This document shows positions 1 through 7,445 of a stretch of 64,000 nucleotides of DNA, piece by piece. Position 1 is the first letter of the stretch; every line of letters begins with the position of its first letter. This DNA is from Lachnospiraceae bacterium (GTDB lineage Bacteria; Bacillota; Clostridia; Lachnospirales; Lachnospiraceae): positions 896,125-960,124 of the forward strand of contig JALCKY010000001.1 of assembly GCA_022647575.1 (NCBI GenBank). Direction: 5' to 3'. The notes under the pieces are model-generated. The model saw only the letters and a list, made by a program, of their open reading frames with translations, searched no databases and was not told the DNA's origin. The translations under genes and the position numbers were made by a program.

Positions 1-65
1 TGAATTTCCTTCATCCTGTCTATTTCCAGAAGAAAGGACATCTGCCTTTTCATTCTCTCATCCAT
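1..65 (-). CDS. HD-domain protein, N-terminal fragment
   Basis: Only the first 21 codons are inside the window; the gene runs off the left edge. The translation begins MDERMKRQMSFLLEIDRMKE, which resembles the start of the short HD-domain hydrolases of Firmicutes (YfbR-like nucleotide phosphohydrolases). The HD motif itself is outside the window, so the function is an inference from the N-terminus. Its ATG overlaps the stop codon of the upstream membrane-protein gene (TGATG), so it is probably translated by coupling as the last visible member of the pyr transcript. Confidence 0.5.
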   Translation of the reverse strand, partial: MDERMKRQMSFLLEIDRMKEI

Positions 66-382
66 CAGCGAATCCCCGCTAAGAAAAGCGTCAGCCAGCA
101 GACCATGATGACTCCGCATGCAATCGATCCGATGATGGAAAGCACAGGGGAGACATCCTTTTCCCGAAAGGACTTCATGCCGACGATAAAGCCGTAAACC
201 GAAAACAGGATGGCGATCAGAGCCAGGCCCCCCACTTCGGTTCCGGCTTTTCCGCCCTGTGCAAAGGAAACGATCACCGCCGCCGCAAACAGCGCCGCCG
301 ATGCCAGTGCCAGGAAGGAAGCCGTCCTTCCGCCTTTTGACTGTTCTCTTTTCTCGAATTTGTATTTCTGACTCTTTGCCAT
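65..382 (-). CDS. Small membrane protein, DUF6142-like
   Basis: A 105-residue protein with a basic N-terminus (about residues 1-18) and three hydrophobic stretches at about 20-41, 47-67 and 78-102, so it should sit in the cytoplasmic membrane. The KYKF start and the three-helix layout resemble the DUF6142 family seen in Lachnospiraceae; that assignment is from memory of the family. Function is unknown. It starts two bases after the pyrE stop codon and its stop overlaps the next gene, so it is co-transcribed with the pyrimidine genes. No strong ribosome binding site is visible, which also suggests coupling to pyrE. Confidence 0.6.
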   Translation of the reverse strand: MAKSQKYKFEKREQSKGGRTASFLALASAALFAAAVIVSFAQGGKAGTEVGGLALIAILFSVYGFIVGMKSFREKDVSPVLSIIGSIACGVIMVCWLTLFLAGIR

Positions 383-384
383 TT

Positions 385-1062
385 CTATTCTCTTGCGCCG
401 TACTGTTCGTAATAATCGTTGATCGCGCTCTTCAGCTGATCGTCGATGACGATCTTTCCATGATAGTCCTTATTATAAAGATGGTCAACGACATCTCTCA
501 TCGTCACGATGGAAGCCGTTTTCATGCCGTATTCCTCGCGGATTTCGGCAAGAGCGCTTTTCTCCCCCTGTCCTCTTTCCATCCGGTCGACCGAAACGAC
601 AAGGCCGAGCAGCCGGATATCCGCCTGCTCCTTCAGAAGCGGAACGGTTTCCTTGATGGAAGTGCCGGCCGTGGTCACGTCTTCAATGATGACGATCCTG
701 TCGCCGTCCTTGACCGGACTGCCGAGAAGGATTCCCTTGTCCCCGTGGTCCTTGATTTCTTTCCGGTTCGAGCAGTAGCGGACATCTCTTCCGTAGGCTT
801 CCGAAATGGCCATGGATGCCGCCACCGAAAGCGGAATGCCCTTATAGGCCGGTCCGAACAGGATGTCAAAATCCAGTCCGAAATTCTGCTCGATGGCCTT
901 CGCATAATACTGTCCCAGGCGGCGCAGCTGCTCCCCTGTCCGGTAATATCCGGTATTGATGAAGAACGGAGTCTTCCGTCCGCTCTTCGTGACGAAGTCT
1001 CCGAAGCGGAGGACTCCGCAGTCGACCATGAATTCAATAAACTCTTCTTTATAAGCTTCCAT
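385..1062 (-). CDS. pyrE: Orotate phosphoribosyltransferase
   Basis: PyrE joins orotate to PRPP to form orotidine 5'-phosphate, the fifth step of UMP synthesis. The 225-residue protein carries the PRPP-binding signature VIIEDVTTAGTS near residues 123-134 and the FGPAYKGIPL loop near 70-80. The open frame extends upstream, but I chose the ATG that gives MEAYKEEF because it follows an AAAGGAC ribosome binding site and fits the family N-terminus. It is the last biosynthetic gene of a pyrC-F-K-D-E cluster, 44 bases after pyrD. pyrB is not in the window. Confidence 0.93.
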   Translation of the reverse strand: MEAYKEEFIEFMVDCGVLRFGDFVTKSGRKTPFFINTGYYRTGEQLRRLGQYYAKAIEQNFGLDFDILFGPAYKGIPLSVAASMAISEAYGRDVRYCSNRKEIKDHGDKGILLGSPVKDGDRIVIIEDVTTAGTSIKETVPLLKEQADIRLLGLVVSVDRMERGQGEKSALAEIREEYGMKTASIVTMRDVVDHLYNKDYHGKIVIDDQLKSAINDYYEQYGARE

Positions 1063-1106
1063 TTTTGCGTCCTTTCCGATTGGTTTACATAACTTGTTTC
1101 CGCGGA

Positions 1107-2018
1107 TTACCGGACCGCCCCGATCAGTTCCTTTACATCGGCCGTTCCGGTTTCCTCCAGATACTTTTCGATGCCTTCCGCAATGCGGACTGTGCACGCC
1201 GGATCACAGAAATTCGCGGTCCCGACTGCCACAGCCGATGCCCCGGCAAGCAGGAATTCGATGGCATCCTCTGCCGAGGAAATGCCGCCCATTCCGATGA
1301 CAGGAATTCTGACTGCCTGCGCTGCCTGGTAAACCATGCGGAGCGCGACCGGCATGACGGCCGGACCGGAAAGGCCTCCGGTTTTGTTGGCCAGCATAAA
1401 GGACTTCCGGCGGATGTCAATCCTCATACCCATCAGCGTATTGATGAGGGAGACGGCATCCGCTCCGCCCTCTTCCGCTGCCCTTGCCATTTCCGAAATA
1501 TCCGTCACATTCGGCGAAAGCTTCATGATGACCGGCTGCCTGGCATGCGCCTTGACCGCCCCGGTGATCCGGCTGACGGCCTTCGGATCCGTGCCGAAGG
1601 CAATCCCGCCTTCTTTGACATTCGGGCAGGAAATGTTGATTTCCATCATGTCGATGTCCGTGTCCGCAAGCCGGTCGACGACTTCCAGGTATTCTTCTTC
1701 GGAATGTCCGCAGACATTCACGATGACTTTCGTATCGTATTGTTTCAGAAACGGCAGGTCCCGCTGCAGAAAGACATCAATGCCCGGATTCTCCAGGCCG
1801 ATGGCGTTCAGCATGCCGGAAGACGTTTCGCAGATGCGGGGCGCAGCGTTCCCGGCCCAGGGTACATTTGCCACCCCTTTGGTCACGACCGCCCCGAGCC
1901 TGTTCAGATCAACGAACTCAGAATATTCCTGACCCGAGCCGAACGTGCCTGAGCACGTCATGACCGGGTTCTTCAGCACAACGTCTGCAATCTCCACCGT
2001 CATCGAAGGCTTTGTCAT
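1107..2018 (-). CDS. pyrD: Dihydroorotate dehydrogenase, class 1B catalytic subunit
   Basis: A 303-residue FMN enzyme oxidising dihydroorotate to orotate. The catalytic loop INISCPNVKEGG holds the cysteine that class 1 enzymes use as active-site base, and GGISSAEDA near the C-terminus is the FMN phosphate-binding region. The overlapping pyrK gene shows that this is the NAD-linked heterotetrameric 1B form rather than the fumarate-linked 1A or membrane class 2 form. Start codon and pyrK stop overlap by four bases (ATGA), so the two subunits are translationally coupled. Confidence 0.95.
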   Translation of the reverse strand: MTKPSMTVEIADVVLKNPVMTCSGTFGSGQEYSEFVDLNRLGAVVTKGVANVPWAGNAAPRICETSSGMLNAIGLENPGIDVFLQRDLPFLKQYDTKVIVNVCGHSEEEYLEVVDRLADTDIDMMEINISCPNVKEGGIAFGTDPKAVSRITGAVKAHARQPVIMKLSPNVTDISEMARAAEEGGADAVSLINTLMGMRIDIRRKSFMLANKTGGLSGPAVMPVALRMVYQAAQAVRIPVIGMGGISSAEDAIEFLLAGASAVAVGTANFCDPACTVRIAEGIEKYLEETGTADVKELIGAVR

Positions 2019-2800
2019 AAAATGACCTCCTCTGCCCTGAAGACGGGTCCGTCCTTGCAGATTCTTGTATTGTGCACATGCGAATGTCCGTCGATGTCCT
2101 TCGTTTCACAGACGCAGCCGAGGCAGGCGCCGATTCCGCAGGCCATTTTCTCTTCCATTGAAATCCAGCATTCAATTCCTTCTGCTTCCGAATATTCCTT
2201 CAGGGCACGCAGCATCGGCTTCGGGCCGCAGGCAAACAGGATGTCCGGATGCAGGCCGTTCTCCCGTATGGCATCGAGAACGGTGCCTTTCGATCCGAGA
2301 CTTCCGTCCTCTGTCGCCGTAAATGTCCTGCAGGCTTTTTCAAGGTCAGGCAGAAGATACGTCTCCGAACGGTATCCTGCCGCCAGAAGGATTTCGGAAG
2401 GCTGTTCTTCTTTTTCAAGACGCCGGAAACCCTCTGCGCAGCTGAGCATCGGCGGGATGCCGATTCCTCCGCCGGCCAGCAGCACGCTCTTTCCCGTACA
2501 TGCCTGCAGCGGAAATCCGTTCCCGAGAGGTCCCATCACCGTAACGGAATCTCCTGAAGACAGATGCGAAAACTCCTCCGTCCCTTTTCCGGCAATCCGG
2601 TAGACAAGACGGATGGCATGGTCCGATGTTTCGCAGACGGAAATCGGCCTGGGAAGCAGGCGGCTTCCGTCTTTCGAGAAAAGGGATACGAACTGTCCCG
2701 GCAGGGTCTCCCCTGCAAAGGAAACAGACAGCTGCAGGCTGAAAATGCCTGCGGCGATTTCTTCCTGTGAAATAACTCCTGCGCTTTCCCTGACTTTCAT
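2015..2800 (-). CDS. pyrK: Dihydroorotate dehydrogenase electron-transfer subunit
   Basis: PyrK carries electrons from the FMN of PyrD to NAD+. The 261-residue protein shows the ferredoxin-reductase layout: FAD-binding RPIS motif near residue 50, NAD-binding LLAGGGIGIPP near 106, and a C-terminal [2Fe-2S] loop CGIGACLGCVC followed by a fourth cysteine near residue 245. All four cluster ligands are present. It overlaps pyrF upstream and pyrD downstream by four bases each. Confidence 0.94.
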   Translation of the reverse strand: MKVRESAGVISQEEIAAGIFSLQLSVSFAGETLPGQFVSLFSKDGSRLLPRPISVCETSDHAIRLVYRIAGKGTEEFSHLSSGDSVTVMGPLGNGFPLQACTGKSVLLAGGGIGIPPMLSCAEGFRRLEKEEQPSEILLAAGYRSETYLLPDLEKACRTFTATEDGSLGSKGTVLDAIRENGLHPDILFACGPKPMLRALKEYSEAEGIECWISMEEKMACGIGACLGCVCETKDIDGHSHVHNTRICKDGPVFRAEEVIL

Positions 2801-3720
2801 CCGATTGAATTCTCCAGTGCCTGTGAAAGATCTTTCTTCATGGCCAGCACGGATGCGCGTGCAGCCTCCGCATAATCCATGCCTTTATAAGCTTCATTTT
2901 TCCAGGCGGCAATGATGCCTCTCGAAGAATTGACGATGGCTCCGAGACCGTCCTCATTGAAGAACCCGGCAAGATCGCTGCCTTTTCCGCCCTGGGCCCC
3001 GTAACCGGGAACCAGGATGAAAGACTTCGGCATGATCCTGCGGAGTTTCTTCCCCATTTCCGGATAGGTGGCTCCGACAACCGCGCCGATATTCGAATAA
3101 TCGCCGTCCATCGATTCGGAAGCCCATTCGCTGACTTTCTCCCCGACCAGCTCATACAGCGGAGTCCCGCCGATTTCCCGGTCCTGGAATTCCCCGCTGG
3201 ACGGATTCGATGTCTTGACGAGCACGAAGATGCCGCGGTCATTTTCATTGCAGACTTTCACGAACGGTTCAACGCCGTCCGAACCGAGATAAGGATTCAC
3301 GGTCGCGAAGTCTTCCCCGAACGGCTCAAAGGACTTTCCGCCGATTTCAATCTTTCCGAGATGCGCCGTCGCATAGGCTGCCGAAGTGGAGCCGATATCG
3401 CCTCTCTTTACATCGCCGATGACAAGCAGTCCCTTCTGATGACAGTATTCAACGGTCTTCCGGAAAGCCAGAAGTCCGGGTATGCCGAACTGTTCGTACA
3501 TGGCGATCTGCGGTTTGACCGCCGGAACCAGACCGCAGACGGCATCGACAATGCCTCTGTTGAAGCGGAGGACCGCTTCGGCCGCTCCTTCCGGAGTTTC
3601 CCCGCAGTCCGCAAAAGCACTTTTCAGGATATCTTCCGGAATATAGGAAAGCATCGGATCCAGCCCGACGACAATCGGTGCCTGCGTCTCTTCGATTTTC
3701 TGTATCAGCCTGCTGATCAT
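2797..3720 (-). CDS. pyrF: Orotidine 5'-phosphate decarboxylase (type 2)
   Basis: This enzyme decarboxylates OMP to UMP, the last step of the pathway. At 307 residues it is the longer type 2 form, not the ~230-residue type 1 enzyme. The catalytic lysine motif is DVKRGDIGSTS, the first catalytic aspartate is in VGLDPML near residue 21, and the phosphate-binding region is VPGYGAQGG. It overlaps pyrC and pyrK by four bases at each end, keeping the operon tightly coupled. Confidence 0.94.
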   Translation of the reverse strand: MISRLIQKIEETQAPIVVGLDPMLSYIPEDILKSAFADCGETPEGAAEAVLRFNRGIVDAVCGLVPAVKPQIAMYEQFGIPGLLAFRKTVEYCHQKGLLVIGDVKRGDIGSTSAAYATAHLGKIEIGGKSFEPFGEDFATVNPYLGSDGVEPFVKVCNENDRGIFVLVKTSNPSSGEFQDREIGGTPLYELVGEKVSEWASESMDGDYSNIGAVVGATYPEMGKKLRRIMPKSFILVPGYGAQGGKGSDLAGFFNEDGLGAIVNSSRGIIAAWKNEAYKGMDYAEAARASVLAMKKDLSQALENSIG

Positions 3721-5000
3721 TTCAAGTCCTCCCAGACAATTTTTCCGCCCGCTGCCGTAAGGACCGGCTTTCCGTAAACGGTCCGCCCGCCGAACGGCGT
3801 ATTTCTTCCTTTGGAAAGGAATTTCCGCGGGTTGATTTTATAGGATTTCGAAAAATCGAACACGGCGATGTCCGCCGGCATCCCCTCCTCAAGGGTTCCT
3901 GCCTCAATGCCGAGCACCCGGGCGGGGTTCCTGCTCATCTTCTCCGCCATCTGCATCAGCGTCAGAATTCCGGGCTTCACGAGCTCCGTGTAGGTAATCG
4001 CCGCCGAAGTCTCCAGCCCGACAATACCGAACGGGGCTTCCAGGAAGGAACGGTTCTTCTCATCTTCCGCATGCGGGGCATGATCCGTGCTGATGCAGCT
4101 GATCGTGCCGTCCGCGAGAGCTTCCCGTAAAGCCTCGACATCTTCCTTCGTACGCAGGGGCGGATTCATTTTATAATTCGTGTCGTCCGCCTTTACGTCA
4201 TCCGAAGTCAGCGTGAAATGATGCGGACAGACTTCAGCCGATACATTGGCTCCCATTTTCCTCGCCATGCGGATAATCTCCGCCAATCCCTTCGTCGAGC
4301 AGTGGCACAGGTGCAGCGCGCAGCCTGTTTCCGCCGCCAGGACGCAGTCTCTTGCGGCAATGACGTCTTCGACGGCATTGGAAATGCCGGGAAGTCCCAG
4401 CCGTGCTGCATTTTCATCCTCGTTGACGACACCGCCGAGAACCATCGTGCGGTCCTCGCAGTGTTCCGCGATCAGGACGCCCAGCCGCTTTGCTTCCTTC
4501 ATGGCCCTGCGCAGAAGTTCCGCGTTCATGACCGACTTTCCGTCTTCGGAAAATGCCCGCACTCCGCCCTTCGCCATCGCTTCCATGTCGACAAGCTCCT
4601 CACCGGCCATTCCCCTGGTAATGGTGCCGGCCTGGTAAATATGGATGGCCGTCTCCGCCTTCGCCTTGTTGATGACATAGGCGGCGCGGTAAAGGGAATC
4701 CATGGGCGGACGCGTGTTCCCCATGGCCAGAAGTGAGGTCACTCCGCCGTGGGCGGCAGCTTCCGAACCGCTTACAAGATTCTCTTTGTATTCCTGTCCG
4801 GGATCCCGTAAATGGACATGCAGATCGACAAGACCCGGAAGCACCGTCAGTCCTTCCGCCTCAATGACCCGATCTGCCTTTTTTGAAATGTTTTCAGCAA
4901 CTTTCTCAATCTTTCCGTCTCTGACGAAAAGATCCGCTTTTCCCTCGAATCCGGAGCCCGGATCCACTATATAGCCGTTCCTGATCAATAGAGTGCCCAT
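3717..5000 (-). CDS. pyrC: Dihydroorotase
   Basis: A type I dihydroorotase of 427 residues that cyclises carbamoyl aspartate to dihydroorotate. Zinc ligands are visible in DLHVHLRDPG, LCHCST, CPHHF and STDHAPH. The open frame begins six codons earlier, but a GGAGGG ribosome binding site lies eight bases before the internal ATG of MGTLLIRNGYIVDP, which matches the family start. This is the first gene of the operon. A TATGAT box at 5027-5032 could be its -10, but no good -35 is visible. The short leader leaves no room for a PyrR attenuator like that of Bacillus. Confidence 0.94.
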   Translation of the reverse strand: MGTLLIRNGYIVDPGSGFEGKADLFVRDGKIEKVAENISKKADRVIEAEGLTVLPGLVDLHVHLRDPGQEYKENLVSGSEAAAHGGVTSLLAMGNTRPPMDSLYRAAYVINKAKAETAIHIYQAGTITRGMAGEELVDMEAMAKGGVRAFSEDGKSVMNAELLRRAMKEAKRLGVLIAEHCEDRTMVLGGVVNEDENAARLGLPGISNAVEDVIAARDCVLAAETGCALHLCHCSTKGLAEIIRMARKMGANVSAEVCPHHFTLTSDDVKADDTNYKMNPPLRTKEDVEALREALADGTISCISTDHAPHAEDEKNRSFLEAPFGIVGLETSAAITYTELVKPGILTLMQMAEKMSRNPARVLGIEAGTLEEGMPADIAVFDFSKSYKINPRKFLSKGRNTPFGGRTVYGKPVLTAAGGKIVWEDLK

Positions 5001-5068
5001 ATATATGCCCTCCGTCATACGGTAATATCATACACGAATCCGAACATTAAGGAAAGAGATAATTTTTC

Positions 5069-5097
5069 TTGACTAAAATGGAGATGAAGAATATAAT
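5069..5097 (+). promoter_or_regulatory. Sigma-A promoter of the cold-shock gene
   Basis: TTGACT at 5069-5074 and TATAAT at 5092-5097 are separated by exactly 17 bases. Transcription would begin near 5104, leaving a leader of about 125 bases before the cold-shock start codon. Confidence 0.85.
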
Positions 5098-5130
5098 GAC
5101 TTTAGATTTATGGAACATATTATTCACTCG

Positions 5131-5169
5131 TTATCAGAGATTATATGCGGACCATATGATCTGTGATAA
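5131..5169 (+). promoter_or_regulatory. Leader hairpin of the cold-shock mRNA
   Basis: Arms of 17 bases (5131-5147 and 5153-5169) are complementary at 15 of 17 positions around a five-base CGGAC loop. The hairpin lies in the long 5' leader, upstream of a U8 run and the ribosome binding site. Long structured leaders that rearrange with temperature are established for E. coli cspA mRNA; a similar role here is inference. Confidence 0.55.
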
Positions 5170-5229
5170 CCGGTGAATTTTTTTTGCCGGTAATACTAAT
5201 TCATCTATTTCATTATGGAGGTAGCATCA

Positions 5230-5430
5230 ATGAACAAGGGTACTGTCAAGTGGTTTAACGCAGAAAAAGGCTATGGTTTCATTACTGGTGAAGACGGAAA
5301 TGACGTTTTCGTGCATTTCTCAGCGATCCAGGGCGAAGGCTTCAAGTCTCTGGAAGAGGGCCAGGCTGTGTCTTATGATCTTCAGCAGGGTGCTCGCGGA
5401 ATGCAGGCAGCTAACGTCGTGAAATTATAA
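5230..5430 (+). CDS. csp: Cold-shock protein (CSD family)
   Basis: A 66-residue single-domain nucleic-acid chaperone. RNP1 (KGYGFI) and RNP2 (VFVHF) are both present in the usual places, and the protein starts [10 protein letters not shown] like typical CspA/CspB. The start is fixed by GGAGG at 5217-5221, eight bases upstream; the five upstream codons of the open frame contain that site. It is monocistronic, with a strong promoter, long leader and terminator. It should bind single-stranded RNA or DNA and melt mRNA structure in the cold or during rapid growth. Confidence 0.95.
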   Translation: MNKGTVKWFNAEKGYGFITGEDGNDVFVHFSAIQGEGFKSLEEGQAVSYDLQQGARGMQAANVVKL

Positions 5431-5452
5431 TTCAGACTTCAGACGTGAAAAC

Positions 5453-5482
5453 CCCCGCCATGAAAATGGCGGGGATTTTTTT
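5453..5482 (+). terminator. Intrinsic terminator after the cold-shock gene
   Basis: A perfect 9-bp stem CCCCGCCAT/ATGGCGGGG with a GAAA tetraloop (5453-5474) is followed by A then T7. It lies 22 bases after the cold-shock stop codon. Confidence 0.92.
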
Positions 5483-5511
5483 GTCCTTTATTTTTCTGTG
5501 GCTTCCATCAC

Positions 5512-5543
5512 AAAAAAAATCCTCCGTCTTCCGGACGGAGGAT
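5512..5543 (-). terminator. Intrinsic terminator for the 5551-5814 gene
   Basis: Read on the minus strand, a perfect 10-bp stem (arms 5519-5528 and 5534-5543) is followed by a run of eight T. It sits just past the stop codon of the minus-strand gene at 5551 and faces the cold-shock terminator. Confidence 0.88.
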
Positions 5544-5550
5544 CCTGTGA

Positions 5551-5814
5551 TTACGAATATGCATTTGTCAGGCCGCTGTAATAAGTATCGAAATCCGTAA
5601 AATTGATGGCCGTGGCTGTAGCCGTCGTCGAAGTCGTGTCGGAGCTTGAAGATGTCGTACTGTTGTAAATGGACCAGCAGAACCATCCGATGAATACCGC
5701 GCACACCAGCGCGATGCCGCTGTATTCCAGTCTTCTTAAGATTTTCTCTTTCTTCAGGATCTTGGCTCTGTTCTTTTTATACTCTTTATATTTTTCAACT
5801 TTTTCCTGGCTCAT
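5551..5814 (-). CDS. Small single-span membrane protein, unknown
   Basis: An 87-residue protein: a very basic N-terminus (about 1-30, rich in K, R and E), one transmembrane helix at about 31-50, and a Ser/Thr-rich tail ending in a short tyrosine-containing segment. The positive N-terminus predicts a cytoplasmic start and an outside tail. I do not recognise the family. It has its own terminator and no partner gene, so there is no functional clue from context. Confidence 0.6.
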   Translation of the reverse strand: MSQEKVEKYKEYKKNRAKILKKEKILRRLEYSGIALVCAVFIGWFCWSIYNSTTSSSSDTTSTTATATAINFTDFDTYYSGLTNAYS

Positions 5815-5937
5815 GATCAGCTCTCCTGTTTTAAACTCTTTCGGTATTATACACTACGCTTCCGCCCATTTCAAGGACAAATCGGACATTCCGGCAGCGC
5901 TTCGTCCAGAAAAACCGGAACATGCGCCTCTTTCCGG

Positions 5938-6777
5938 TCAGATGACGACGATGATGCCTCCGTCATTCGAATACACCGTGGAAAGTCCTCCTGTCGGCAC
6001 CATGATGACATCGCGTACTTTCATCCTGGATTTCAATTCATCCCGCACGATGGCCGCACGGTCCTCGCAGTTGCAGTAGCTGATTCCGAGAATTTTATTT
6101 TCCGGATGCTCCGTCCTCTTCTCGACAGCTTCCGCCATCTTGACGATTGCCCGGTTGATGCCTCTGGCCTGGTCGAGCTGGTCGATCTGTCCTTCCGCCG
6201 TGGCATAGCAGACCGGCTTGATTTTGAGAAGCGCCGCCGCAACAGCCTTCATTCTGGAAAGTCTTCCGTTCTTCCGGAGGGTTTCCAGATTGTCCAGCAC
6301 GAAAATCGTATTGTAGTTCCGGATGTACTCCTCTGTCCCCGAAACGACTTCCTCAAACGGCAGTCCCTTTTCTTCCAGTTCGCGTATCTTCATCAGGATC
6401 AGCGTCATTCCGACGGAAGTCGATCTTGAATTGAAGACATGCACCTTAACGTCCGGATGATCTTCTTCGTAAATATTCGTCCCGATGACCGCACTCTGAT
6501 AGCAGCCCGAAAGTGCCGCGGAGATCGTAATGACGTAGACGCGCGATGCTCCGCCTTCGCAGGCTTCCCGGAAAGCTTCCGGGGAGGGGCACGCAGTCTG
6601 CGGACACACCGGTGACTCGGCAATCATCCGAAGCAGCGTCTTCTGGTCCACCGTTCCGTCATCAACGATTTCTTTCCCGTCGATCCGGAGAGTCAGGGGA
6701 ACTTTGGCATAGCCTTCCTGTCCCTTCAGTTCTTCCGGCAGTTCTCCGCTGCTGTCCATTACGATTTTATAATCCAT
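5938..6777 (-). CDS. DegV-family fatty-acid-binding protein
   Basis: A 279-residue protein with the DegV layout: MDYKIVMDSSGELP at the start, the TISAALSGCYQSA ligand-binding loop near residues 93-105, and a C-terminal domain with the VMVPTGGLSTVYSNDGG region. Family members such as FakB bind one fatty acid and present it to the FakA kinase for phosphorylation. No fakA is nearby, so partner and ligand remain open. It is a stand-alone gene. Confidence 0.88.
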   Translation of the reverse strand: MDYKIVMDSSGELPEELKGQEGYAKVPLTLRIDGKEIVDDGTVDQKTLLRMIAESPVCPQTACPSPEAFREACEGGASRVYVITISAALSGCYQSAVIGTNIYEEDHPDVKVHVFNSRSTSVGMTLILMKIRELEEKGLPFEEVVSGTEEYIRNYNTIFVLDNLETLRKNGRLSRMKAVAAALLKIKPVCYATAEGQIDQLDQARGINRAIVKMAEAVEKRTEHPENKILGISYCNCEDRAAIVRDELKSRMKVRDVIMVPTGGLSTVYSNDGGIIVVI

Positions 6778-6918
6778 AGGCTCCTCATCTGCACGCCGGA
6801 GGCATGCACCAAATCAGCATCTTCCTGCATTATACCATATCGTTCCCGCTATAACCAGCAATCCGTTTACAAAAACCGATTCCGATGTGCTACAATTCCG
6901 GATAGGAGGAGACTTCAG

Positions 6919-7443
6919 ATGATTGCTCTCAATGTGACCGATATCCGTACCTTTATGTCGTCCCTGCTGGCCGGCAGCATTTTCGATGAATATCTTCTGA
7001 CCGAAGGTTCCGTGACAACGTTCTGCACCTATACGGTCGACGGCACCTGGCAGGAAGATTTTTTCTGTCGTGACCAGAAAGAAGATTCCGGAAATGAAGA
7101 AGACACAGAAAAAGCGGTGCCCTCCTATGTTCCCTGGAAAGACGTGAAGGATTTCTTCTTCAGCATCATCAGGGGAAAGCGGACACCGCTTACCTTTAAA
7201 TTTGTTTTCTGCTATCCGGCCGATCGGATTGCCGCATTCCTTTCAGAGAACGGCATCGGCGGTTCCGCAGCGGACGTCTTCGGTCTCTACATGAACTACC
7301 GTTATGACGGTTCGCAGCTTCTTCTGACGACCGGAACTTCCCTCCGCACTTTTTCAAAAGACCGTTCCCTGGACAATGCCTGGGACATTTCCGTCATGAC
7401 ATTCCTGAAACAGAACGGCATCTCGACCGAACAGGTGCAGTAG
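6919..7443 (+). CDS. DUF5721-type protein, unknown function
   Basis: A 174-residue soluble protein beginning MIALNVTDIRTFMSSLLAGS. It resembles the DUF5721 family, which I associate with Lachnospiraceae; no biochemical role is known to me. No signal peptide, membrane helix or catalytic motif is visible. An AGGAGG site lies 10 bases before the ATG. A weak promoter may be TTTACA at 6866-6871 with TACAAT at 6891-6896, but the 19-base spacing is long. It converges with htpG, whose stop is only two bases away. Confidence 0.65.
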   Translation: MIALNVTDIRTFMSSLLAGSIFDEYLLTEGSVTTFCTYTVDGTWQEDFFCRDQKEDSGNEEDTEKAVPSYVPWKDVKDFFFSIIRGKRTPLTFKFVFCYPADRIAAFLSENGIGGSAADVFGLYMNYRYDGSQLLLTTGTSLRTFSKDRSLDNAWDISVMTFLKQNGISTEQVQ

Positions 7444-7445
7444 TT

